Part shown: one piece after another, positions 1 to 6,997 of the stretch
How the letters are laid out: the number at the start of each line of letters is the position of its first letter
How positions within the stretch are numbered: position 1 is the stretch's first letter
Assembly (NCBI GenBank): GCA_964361075.1
Contig: CAYHZL010000077.1
Span: 1-15,486 of the forward strand
DNA: 15,486 bases
Direction of reading: 5' to 3'
Source: CAYHZL01 sp964361075
GTDB taxonomy: Bacteria; Bacteroidota; Ignavibacteria; UBA10030; UBA8401
Program-made: the position numbers and the translations under genes
The notes under the pieces: generated by a model
Database searches by the model: none
Seen by the model: the letters and a program-made list of their open reading frames with translations, nothing else
Told to the model about the DNA's origin: nothing

Positions 1-53
1 GGGGATTTCCACACTCTTTATTCCCCCTTTACAAAGGGGGTTAGGGGGATTTC
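1..53. repeat. G/C-tract palindromic repeat, probably cut by the window edge
   Basis: CCCCCTTT (23-30) and AAAGGGGG (33-40) form an 8-bp inverted repeat around a 2-base centre. GGGGATTTC occurs at 1-9 and again at 45-53 as a direct repeat around it. Elements made of C5TTT/AAAG5 followed by a G-rich ATTT motif look like dispersed intergenic repeats of many bacterial genomes; that is a general impression, not a database match. The first copy starts at base 1, so the element probably extends outside the window. No coding potential is seen here. Confidence 0.55.
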
Positions 54-166
54 TTTATTTTCTTTGATAATACTGAAATTACAAAAAACACGCTGAGTAA
101 TTACAGAATATTTTTATTTCAATAACATTATTTTTTATTGAAGAGAATAAACCAGATTCACGTCGT

Positions 167-204
167 AAAAAAAAAAGACCCTCAAGAAAAAAATCTTGAG
201 AGTC
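167..204 (-). terminator. Rho-independent terminator of the 1130-aa secreted protein gene
   Basis: Read on the minus strand, the stop codon at 222-220 is followed about 15 bases later by an 11-bp stem with one mismatch. The arms are 177-187 and 194-204, with core CTCAAGA/TCTTGAG and a loop of six bases. Ten consecutive T residues follow on the transcript (A-run at 167-176 on the plus strand). Stem, short loop and long U-tract directly after a stop codon are the classic intrinsic terminator layout. Confidence 0.85.
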
Positions 205-219
205 TATCAAAAAACATTT

Positions 220-3200
220 TTACTTTATGAATAACATTTTCTTAATTTCCGAAAATGTTCCTGCTGAAATTTTATAGTAATACATTCCGCTTGCAAATCG
301 AGAGGCATCAAAATATTCAGTATAGGTTCCGGGTTGACGCGTGCCGTTTGCCAGTGTTGATACCTCACGTCCGATAGCATCATACACTTTCAACACTACG
401 AATGATGTAGTCGGTACAGTAAACCGAATACTCGTCATAGGGTTGAATGGATTCGGATAATTTTGTTCAAGAGAAAATTGTGTCGGCATTTTTCCATACG
501 TTGGATCATTGACAGATGCAACAGCATCGGGATTCAGAGCAATTGCCATAATATTTGCTTTGCCGAGAGAACCAAGTAACGAAGCAGCACCGGTTGTTGT
601 ATCAATTACAACGAGAGTGTTAATCGCTGTTGATGAAGGTCCCGTTAATCCGTACAACTTTCCGTTTTTATCAAATACAATATCCGTAACACCAACACCT
701 GTGCCAGCAAGACCAACTTTAGTAGCAGCGCCCGTTGTTGTATTTACTTTATAGATTGCATCAACTTCGCCCGAAGTTGCACGCAAAGACATCCAGAGTG
801 AACCATTTTTCGGATGTACTGCAAGTCCGCCAACACGAAGTCCATTCGAACCAAATTGTGTCGCAACTCCTGTTTTAATATTCACCGTGTACATAATTCC
901 GGCAAAGCCGCCCATATAGACAGTTGAATCATCCTTAAACGCCAAACCTTTTAAATTTGGAACTGCAACATTTGAAAGCAATTGAAAATTACTTCCGGTA
1001 CTACTGATTCTGTAAAATGCACCACCGGTAGCAGAACCTGCAAAATCATATCCGATTAATTCTTTTGTTGTTGGATGAACGCGTAAACTTGATAATTGAG
1101 TAACTCCAGTCGCTTCTATCAGTGTGGCAGTACCGTTGCCTGAGTTAACATTGTATAAATTTCCGCCATCGGAAGAACCTGATGTAGCATACAGAGTTCC
1201 CATCTGAGCAATATTTATAATAAAACCATAAGCCGTAAATTTAAGTGCAAATTTTGGTTTATTAGGATCATTGGTTACAAATACAACTGAATCCTTAAAT
1301 CCCCCTCCAACGGTTGGTTGGAATAATGTTCCGAGAGTGAGCGAACCTTGACTTGGAATTGTGAAAGGAGTCGTTGGTTTGTTAAATACTTTGAAATTAG
1401 CAGAGGGATTACTGATACTTGTAATTGTTAATGCATCAAGTCCGTCATTATAAATCGTAACAGGAATTGTATCGCTTGGTACGCCTACATTTTTTGTTCC
1501 GAAATCAATTGACGAATGATCAATACTAAAAATTGCTCCGGGTTGCGCACCAACTTTTGCTTTTGCAACCCACGTTGCCCAAGCACCTTTTGCTGATGCA
1601 TATTCCGTGTGCGTCCAAATAGAAATATCATCAGTTGGATCAAGTCCGGCGCCCATATAATCGCCCCACCGATTTCTACCTGAACCATAATCTACTATAT
1701 AATTTCCAGCACCTTCGCGTATTGGAATACTTGCCGATAATCCTGCGGGATCATTTTCTTTTCTTCCAGTCATGAATGCACCAACATATTCTCCGGTACC
1801 AGAACGACTGTAGGTAATAACAACATCGTGATTTTTATTTACCATCAACATTGGATAACTGTGCCAATAGCCGGTTGAGCCGAGTGCATAATCTTGTATC
1901 GTTGTATTTTTATATGGATTGATTTTTAAGTAACGCACTGCAGAATATAAATTTCCTGTACCGCTTCCAATAATCTGAGTTGCGTACAACGCACTATCCC
2001 GATAGACTACATTCGCGCGAAACTGAGCATTTCCGTATTCAAGTAATAATGTTCCACTACCACCAAGTTGGTTGCCATTGGGTGGGTACCTGAATTGAAC
2101 TGTAGGAATAATGTTCGCTTCAAAAACCGGATTACTGCCAACAGGATCACTTAAAGTTAACACAGTTACATAATTTGAAAGACTTGAACGGGGTGTGTTG
2201 ATGAAGAAAGCTTTAGCGTGACCATTATATGCAGTTGGAGGTCTCAAAGTATAAATAGTAACGTTTGTAGATGGATCATGAAAATCCCACCAATCTTTGA
2301 ATGTGAGAGCGCCGGTCGCATTTTGATATAAAGATGTTTTCGGAAATAAACGAAGTTTGGCGTACAGAAAATTTCCACCAGCAAGAGGAAATTGATTTGA
2401 AGTTAGATATACTGCAACACTATCATACCCAAGCGCAGGATAATCTCCCCAACCTGGGGTTGCTGAATCACCCATAGCAATAGCAGATGAATTCCACATG
2501 TACCAAGTTCCCATCGCATTTGAATCGGCAGAGACTGCAATAAGATGACGATGGTCAGTAGGATTTACTCTAGGAGACGGACTTGTCATCCATACCATAA
2601 CAAATCTTTTTGCATAATGATCATAAACAATCTGAGGATCATTCGGTCCTGTATTGGGTGCTACTGATTGATAAAAAGCTTGAGCAGTAACTGTCTTTAT
2701 GATATTTCCACTTTTATCAAAAATTCTAAATGAAGAATTTACCATCACAATGATATGATTCGGACCGACTGCCATAATTGGATCGGGTGGAATCGAATTT
2801 GTCATTGGAATTCCTTGGAATGATTTTTCAATGACAGGACGACTTACAGCAAACGCTTGCACAGATTGATCTTCAACATAGTTTGAGCCAATAGCTCCGA
2901 GAGGTTTAATTGTTTGTTTCGAACGTTTTATCAGTGGCATTTCATTTTGTTCTTCATCCAATTCACGATTATTAACAACGAATGGTTTTCCGACGATTGC
3001 ACCATCGGGTGTATTTCCAAAAGTACTCATATCAACTAATGCACCACTTGCAACTGAACCAGCTTTGGGTCCTTTTGGCAATTGTACTATTATTGGTGGT
3101 GGTGTTAATGTATAGTAAACTTTCAAAACCAAATCACCGCCAGTTGGAGTACCGCCACTAGTACCTCCTCCATTCCATTCACCAACTAGAAAATAATATT

Positions 3201-3612
3201 CTGTTCCAGCTTTAACTTTTAGAAATAAAGATGGCTGCCGAATAATTCCATCTATAGAATCATCAGCACAACTTACTTCGGTAAGATTACCACATGTGCC
3301 TGTATACACTCCAAACATAATATCATAATCGGCTGCGGGAGTACTTCCTACCATGCTAATTCTAACACTTGTATCCATAGCTGCAGTATATTTAAACCAA
3401 ACAGTTTTACCTAACCCTGTTCCGGGATCATTGCAACTGTTTACAGGATCGTTAACGTTTGGTGTAGCAAGACGTGTATTTTGTGTTGTTGAATATGGAA
3501 GTGTAGAAATTACTGTTGCGGTTGCACATTCATCATTAATTGATACCTGCGCAAAACTATTCGTAACAACTACAATGCACAAACCAAGAACATAGGTTAC
3601 AAAATGTTTCAT
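220..3612 (-). CDS. Secreted multidomain protein with type IX secretion sorting domain
   Basis: 1130 aa. A signal peptide (about residues 1-22, ending SFAQ) is followed by a domain at about 24-168 with cysteines C29, C60, C107 and C115, like the adhesion/pre-peptidase-type domains at the front of many Bacteroidota exoproteins. Residues ~255-690 form a long beta-rich, propeller-like region with a GDY..G..DP motif near 650. Residues ~695-797 resemble an ASH/choice-of-anchor domain (DFGTKNVG, then NDPNKP). Residues ~803-1028 hold a second propeller with repeats such as LYNVNSGNGTAT and IYKVNTTTGAAT. The end (1046-1130, QNYPNPFNP to KKMLFIK) is a T9SS sorting domain, so the protein is likely exported across the outer membrane and surface-bound or released. 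The ATG has a clear AAAGGAG 7 bases upstream. No catalytic motif is visible, so the function is unknown; a structural, adhesive or binding role is inferred. Confidence 0.9.
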   Translation of the reverse strand: MKHFVTYVLGLCIVVVTNSFAQVSINDECATATVISTLPYSTTQNTRLATPNVNDPVNSCNDPGTGLGKTVWFKYTAAMDTSVRISMVGSTPAADYDIMFGVYTGTCGNLTEVSCADDSIDGIIRQPSLFLKVKAGTEYYFLVGEWNGGGTSGGTPTGGDLVLKVYYTLTPPPIIVQLPKGPKAGSVASGALVDMSTFGNTPDGAIVGKPFVVNNRELDEEQNEMPLIKRSKQTIKPLGAIGSNYVEDQSVQAFAVSRPVIEKSFQGIPMTNSIPPDPIMAVGPNHIIVMVNSSFRIFDKSGNIIKTVTAQAFYQSVAPNTGPNDPQIVYDHYAKRFVMVWMTSPSPRVNPTDHRHLIAVSADSNAMGTWYMWNSSAIAMGDSATPGWGDYPALGYDSVAVYLTSNQFPLAGGNFLYAKLRLFPKTSLYQNATGALTFKDWWDFHDPSTNVTIYTLRPPTAYNGHAKAFFINTPRSSLSNYVTVLTLSDPVGSNPVFEANIIPTVQFRYPPNGNQLGGSGTLLLEYGNAQFRANVVYRDSALYATQIIGSGTGNLYSAVRYLKINPYKNTTIQDYALGSTGYWHSYPMLMVNKNHDVVITYSRSGTGEYVGAFMTGRKENDPAGLSASIPIREGAGNYIVDYGSGRNRWGDYMGAGLDPTDDISIWTHTEYASAKGAWATWVAKAKVGAQPGAIFSIDHSSIDFGTKNVGVPSDTIPVTIYNDGLDALTITSISNPSANFKVFNKPTTPFTIPSQGSLTLGTLFQPTVGGGFKDSVVFVTNDPNKPKFALKFTAYGFIINIAQMGTLYATSGSSDGGNLYNVNSGNGTATLIEATGVTQLSSLRVHPTTKELIGYDFAGSATGGAFYRISSTGSNFQLLSNVAVPNLKGLAFKDDSTVYMGGFAGIMYTVNIKTGVATQFGSNGLRVGGLAVHPKNGSLWMSLRATSGEVDAIYKVNTTTGAATKVGLAGTGVGVTDIVFDKNGKLYGLTGPSSTAINTLVVIDTTTGAASLLGSLGKANIMAIALNPDAVASVNDPTYGKMPTQFSLEQNYPNPFNPMTSIRFTVPTTSFVVLKVYDAIGREVSTLANGTRQPGTYTEYFDASRFASGMYYYKISAGTFSEIKKMLFIK

Positions 3613-3667
3613 TAGCTTCTCCTTTAGTTTAAAATTTTTAGCGAATTGCGATACATCACTTTTATGT

Positions 3668-3696
3668 AATATAAGTTGTGTCTTTGAAATTTACAA
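3668..3696 (-). promoter_or_regulatory. Candidate sigma-70-type promoter of the 1130-aa secreted protein gene
   Basis: On the minus strand, TTGTAA (3696-3691) is followed after exactly 17 bases by TATATT (3673-3668). This matches 4/6 and 5/6 of the sigma-70 consensus at the ideal spacing, and would give a leader of about 50 bases including the AAAGGAG ribosome site. Bacteroidota proper often use a different -33/-7 consensus, so this holds only if this lineage uses the standard one. Confidence 0.4.
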
Positions 3697-3718
3697 CTTT
3701 TCTTTTTGCGTAAAACGT

Positions 3719-3753
3719 AAGATGGACTCCACCTGTGAAGTGGAGTCCATCTT
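3719..3753. repeat. 14-bp perfect inverted repeat
   Basis: AAGATGGACTCCAC (3719-3732) and its exact reverse complement (3740-3753) flank a 7-base loop. It lies between the divergent 1130-aa protein gene and the small membrane-protein gene. There is no T-run on either side, so it looks like a dispersed palindromic repeat and not a terminator. Confidence 0.7.
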
Positions 3754-3842
3754 TGGCGGGGGATGAAACAACAATAACGCAAACAGCTAAATTATTTTTT
3801 TTGATTTTTCTTTAATTTATTGTATTCTCTTTCGTGCTACGA

Positions 3843-4202
3843 ATGATTCGCCATATTGAACTTTTTTGCCTGCTATTCATAGTAATGCTTTATTTGAATA
3901 GCACCTCCATTATTTCTATCCTTTCATATATTGAACATGAAGATATTACTGTTACATACAGCGGTACACAATATGGAGCAATTGTCTATGGCGAAAAATT
4001 CGTCGAGCAGCTTTCTACTCACCACGATAAAGCAAAACTCTCCATCACTATCGGTGCTGCACAATTGTATAATGTAACTTCGGCGGAGTTGATGACGTTG
4101 CCTTTACTTTGTCCAACAGAAATAAAATATTTTTCCACAACTGCAGCACCATGTAATTCTTTTCGATCTGAAATTACACATCCCCCTTCTCACATAATCT
4201 AA
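3843..4202 (+). CDS. Small hypothetical membrane-anchored or secreted protein
   Basis: 119 aa from the ATG at 3843; a GTG at 3834 in the same frame would add three residues. A hydrophobic stretch at about residues 5-26 (ELFCLLFIVMLYL then SIISIL) looks like a signal anchor or uncleaved signal peptide. The remaining ~90 residues are mixed, with a proline-rich end (THPPSHII) and only three cysteines in all. I do not recognise a family. Small proteins with one N-terminal hydrophobic segment and a PP-containing end occur beside TonB receptors in Bacteroidota, which makes a link to the downstream receptor possible but unproven. No Shine-Dalgarno is visible. Codon use looks similar to the neighbours and the frame is open for 369 bases, which favours a real gene. 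Immediately after its stop a 293-bp inverted-repeat element begins. Confidence 0.55.
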   Translation: MIRHIELFCLLFIVMLYLNSTSIISILSYIEHEDITVTYSGTQYGAIVYGEKFVEQLSTHHDKAKLSITIGAAQLYNVTSAELMTLPLLCPTEIKYFSTTAAPCNSFRSEITHPPSHII

Positions 4203-4205
4203 TTC

Positions 4206-4498
4206 TTAACAGGTTGTTGAAAAACCTTCTTTAAAACGTCATGCTGAAATGTTTTTATTCCCTATTGGGTTTAATACCCCGACGTCACAAAGTGATCCCT
4301 TTGGGACTTGCGTCGTCATTCCCGCATGTTTTTAGCGGGAATCTATTTGTGGATGTCCGATAAAAACATTCGGGCATGACGAAGATATCCCGCTGTTTGC
4401 GGCGGGGAGTTTCATTCAGCACCTATTGATTAGACCCCGAATAAGAACATTTCGGGGTGACGTGAGAGGGAAAAAATAGTTTTTCAACAACCTGTTAA
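4206..4498. mobile_element. MITE-like element with perfect 20-bp terminal inverted repeats
   Basis: TTAACAGGTTGTTGAAAAAC at 4206-4225 is matched exactly in reverse complement at 4479-4498. The 293-bp element has no ORF of its own. The interior is packed with smaller hairpins: ATTCCCGC/GCGGGAAT at 4318-4342, a TCCC/GGGA pair near 4296-4306, CCCGC/GCGGG near 4390-4407, and CCGAA/TTCGG near 4437-4456. The outermost four bases are TTAA at both ends, which could be a target duplication (TTAA-type) or part of the repeat; the flanks give no other duplication. It is probably a non-autonomous transposable element, with its transposase, if any, elsewhere. Confidence 0.75.
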
Positions 4499-4505
4499 AG
4501 TAATA

Positions 4506-4585
4506 AGATGTCTGACACCTTGTCGATAAAGCAAGCGGAAACTTTTTAATTTTATGAACATCTATTAAAAAGGTGTCAGACATCT
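4506..4585. repeat. 16-bp inverted repeat pair around a 48-base spacer
   Basis: AGATGTCTGACACCTT at 4506-4521 is repeated exactly in reverse complement at 4570-4585. The spacer of 48 bases is too long for a tight hairpin, so it looks like a paired REP-type unit, distinct in sequence from the 293-bp element that ends 7 bases upstream. Confidence 0.7.
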
Positions 4586-4617
4586 CCGTCGATTCAACAT
4601 TAAATTCACATCAAGAA

Positions 4618-4646
4618 TTGTACAATAAAATAATTTCATTGTACAA
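4618..4646 (+). promoter_or_regulatory. Twin palindromic operator candidate upstream of the TonB receptor
   Basis: The 8-bp palindrome TTGTACAA occurs at 4618-4625 and 4639-4646, with centres exactly 21 bp (two helical turns) apart. Each copy is extended by one base so that the pair also forms a 9-11-9 inverted repeat (TTGTACAAT ... ATTGTACAA). It lies 52-80 bases before the receptor start codon, where a repressor site would be expected. Spacing on one face of the helix fits two cooperating dimers. The regulator is unknown, and no match to a Fur box was recognised. Confidence 0.5.
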
Positions 4647-4649
4647 CTA

Positions 4650-4664
4650 TTTTCAATTTGAAAA
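4650..4664 (+). promoter_or_regulatory. TTTTCAA-T-TTGAAAA palindrome in the receptor leader
   Basis: A 7-1-7 palindrome lies four bases after the twin TTGTACAA sites and 33 bases before the receptor ATG. It is A/T-rich and could arise by chance, but its position suggests a second regulatory site or part of the same operator region. Confidence 0.3.
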
Positions 4665-4697
4665 AAATGTACTTTTTTTTAAAGGAACTATGAGTGT

Positions 4698-6860
4698 ATG
4701 AAAATAAATATTATAGCATCTCTATTTTTAATTGCACCAACTTTATTATACTCGTTCAACGATCAGGATTCAGTACGATACCACTTAAAAGAAATAACCG
4801 TTTCAGCAACGCGAACAACAGAACGGATTTTGGAAACTCCGCTTGCAATCACTGTTATTCAAAAAGAACAAATGATGAACAATCGCGGAGTAAGTTTCGA
4901 TGAAGCATTTTCACTTGTTCCCGGTGTTCTCACGCAATCACGTACAGGAAATCAAGACGTGCGAATTATGATTCGTGGATTTGGAGCGCGCGGTGCCGGT
5001 GAGCGTTCGAATGCAGGCACATCGCGCGGTCTGCGATTCTATACTGATGGAATTCCTGAAACAGAACCTGATGGACGAACTTCGTTCGACTTGCTTGATC
5101 TCAGTAACGCACAAACAATTGAAGTGCTGCGATCCAATGCGTCTGCGTTATGGGGCAGTGCATCCGGCGGCATTGTCAGCGTAAACACAATTCCAACTAC
5201 ACTTGGCGCTTCAATCAATCAACAAACAACTATCGGCAGTTTTGGATTTATGAAAAATGCTATACGCTACAGTTCCGTTACCAATGGAAATAAAATGTAC
5301 GTCTCACTTTCTAATACATCATCCGATGGATGGCGCGAACATTCGCAAAGTTATCTAACACAACTTAATGTTGGCATGTTATCTACAATTTCGGATAAAA
5401 CAAAACTTGGCGTGTATCTTCTCGGCGCAACAAATAATTTCAGAATACCCGGACCGCTTTCTCAATCTCAGTTCGATGTAAATCCGCAGCAAGCACAAAA
5501 TGACGCTGCAATTTATAATCCAACGTATGTGCAGCGCGATGAACGTCGTTTCAATCGTTTGGGAAGAATTGGTGTTACGGTTGATCATCAAATAAATGAT
5601 CTGCACAGTGTTTCAGCAATGACATTCGTGCAGCCAAAATATATTCAACGCTCTGAACGAAATACATTTCGTGATTTCACACGCTATCACGTTGGAGGAA
5701 ATTTCTTATACAGAAATGCACTGGAATTTTCTTCTTCAATAAAAAACCAATTAGTTGTCGGAATTGATGAGCAATATCAAGATGGTGTAATTTTATTTTA
5801 TAATCTTGTTAATGGAACTCGAGGAACAACACTGAAAGATAACAAACGCGAAGGCGCTAATAATTCCGGTTTGTTTGTGCAAGATGAAATAATAGTACAC
5901 GAACAAATTAGTGTTCTTCTTGGCGGACGGTACGATAATATTACGTACTACTATAATAATTTTATCACTCCTGCAATAAATGAAGAACGGTCATTCTCAC
6001 AATTTACACCCAAAGCCGGAGTTGTCTATCGCTTCACTCCGTCGTTTGCTCTGTATGCAAATATCGGCGGCGGCGTTGAAGTTCCGGCAGGCAACGAAAC
6101 AGATCCGCCTTCTGTGTTTGGCGAAGATACAGTCCGTTCAATAAACTCTCTTCTCTCGCCTGTTCGCTCTATTACGTACGAAGTCGGCGCCAAACAAATC
6201 GTAGAGTTTGATAACGCTTCCGTATTGCAATCACTTTCGTACGATGTCGCGCTGTATTCTGTGTCAGTAACGAATGATATTATTCCATATCGCGGCGGAC
6301 GATTTTATTTTACTGCAGGAAAAACATCGCGCACCGGAATTGAAGCCGGAGCCCAAATTCAATTTGCTCACGGTGTATCATTGATGGGTGCAGTTACTTA
6401 TGCAAAAAATATTTTTTATGAATACAAAGTTGATTCGGTCTATTACAGTGCATCAAAAGCAGGAATGTTTGCCGACTACAAAAATAATTCGATGCCGGGT
6501 GTTCCAAATATGTTTGCAACTCTTCGTGCCCGATTTGTGCCGCAATTTTTTACGCACACTTTTGCCGAATGTGAATTGCGCACCACAGGAAAATATTTTG
6601 TTGATGATGCAAACACACTTTCCGTACCTGCATACACAATTGCCGATGCAGTTCTTGGAGGAGATTTTTCTTTGTTGAATGATCTCACTGTGCGCGTTTT
6701 TGTTCGCATCAATAATCTTTTCGATACGAAATACGCTTCTTCGATTTGGATTAACCCTGATCGACAATCATCGTTGCTTGACTATTCACGTGCAGCGTTT
6801 ATTGAACCCGGTCTGCCGAGAAATGTTATTGCAAGCATCTCTCTGAATTACGCTTTGTAA
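4698..6860 (+). CDS. TonB-dependent outer-membrane receptor, YncD/PqqU-like
   Basis: 720 aa. A signal peptide (about 1-20) is followed by a TonB-box-like EITVSATR (32-39), then a plug domain (~42-165) with VRIMIRGFGARG, YTDGIPETEPDG and IEVLRSNASALWGSASGGI. The rest is a 22-strand-type barrel with INNLFDTKYA at 671-680, ending NYAL instead of the usual aromatic residue. PGPLSQSQFDVNPQQA (251-266) and MPG (599-601) resemble, from memory, the matching parts of E. coli YncD (PqqU), the importer of pyrroloquinoline quinone; the plug also resembles FecA. The substrate therefore stays open: PQQ, a ferric siderophore or another large ligand. Energy would come from TonB-ExbB-ExbD, not in this window. 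AAAGGAA lies about 11 bases before the ATG, and palindromic operator candidates lie further upstream. The next gene is convergent, so it is probably monocistronic, or once formed a unit with the small gene at 3843-4202. Confidence 0.93.
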   Translation: MKINIIASLFLIAPTLLYSFNDQDSVRYHLKEITVSATRTTERILETPLAITVIQKEQMMNNRGVSFDEAFSLVPGVLTQSRTGNQDVRIMIRGFGARGAGERSNAGTSRGLRFYTDGIPETEPDGRTSFDLLDLSNAQTIEVLRSNASALWGSASGGIVSVNTIPTTLGASINQQTTIGSFGFMKNAIRYSSVTNGNKMYVSLSNTSSDGWREHSQSYLTQLNVGMLSTISDKTKLGVYLLGATNNFRIPGPLSQSQFDVNPQQAQNDAAIYNPTYVQRDERRFNRLGRIGVTVDHQINDLHSVSAMTFVQPKYIQRSERNTFRDFTRYHVGGNFLYRNALEFSSSIKNQLVVGIDEQYQDGVILFYNLVNGTRGTTLKDNKREGANNSGLFVQDEIIVHEQISVLLGGRYDNITYYYNNFITPAINEERSFSQFTPKAGVVYRFTPSFALYANIGGGVEVPAGNETDPPSVFGEDTVRSINSLLSPVRSITYEVGAKQIVEFDNASVLQSLSYDVALYSVSVTNDIIPYRGGRFYFTAGKTSRTGIEAGAQIQFAHGVSLMGAVTYAKNIFYEYKVDSVYYSASKAGMFADYKNNSMPGVPNMFATLRARFVPQFFTHTFAECELRTTGKYFVDDANTLSVPAYTIADAVLGGDFSLLNDLTVRVFVRINNLFDTKYASSIWINPDRQSSLLDYSRAAFIEPGLPRNVIASISLNYAL

Positions 6861-6874
6861 ATTTATTTTAAAAA

Positions 6875-6983
6875 GTCATTGCGAGGGAGCGAAGCGACCG
6901 AAGCAATCTCCAAAGTATTAGAAAAACGAGATTGTGCCCAAGGCATTCCGTTGGAACTTCGCCAAAAAACGGCTCGCAATGAC
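6875..6983. repeat. Palindromic element A (GTCATTGCGAG family)
   Basis: GTCATTGCGAG (6875-6885) and CTCGCAATGAC (6973-6983) are perfect 11-bp terminal inverted repeats of a 109-bp element. Inside are GGAGCGAAGCGACCGAAGC and a half with TTCCGTTGGAACTTCGCC. It fills the gap between the convergent receptor and glcF genes, so it may serve as a two-way terminator or RNA stabiliser. Its reverse-complement relative is at 9793-9925. The GTCATTGCGAG...GAAGCGA type is widely dispersed in bacterial genomes, to my general knowledge. Confidence 0.75.
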
Positions 6984-6997
6984 CTTTTCAATAATAA

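Noticed and set aside
3719..3753. 14-bp hairpin as a terminator
   Set aside because: There is no T-run on either strand after the stem, and it lies upstream of both flanking genes, not downstream.
4206..4498. Structured ncRNA or riboswitch for the receptor gene
   Set aside because: Perfect 20-base ends and a mosaic of hairpins fit a mobile repeat better, and no known riboswitch core was recognised.
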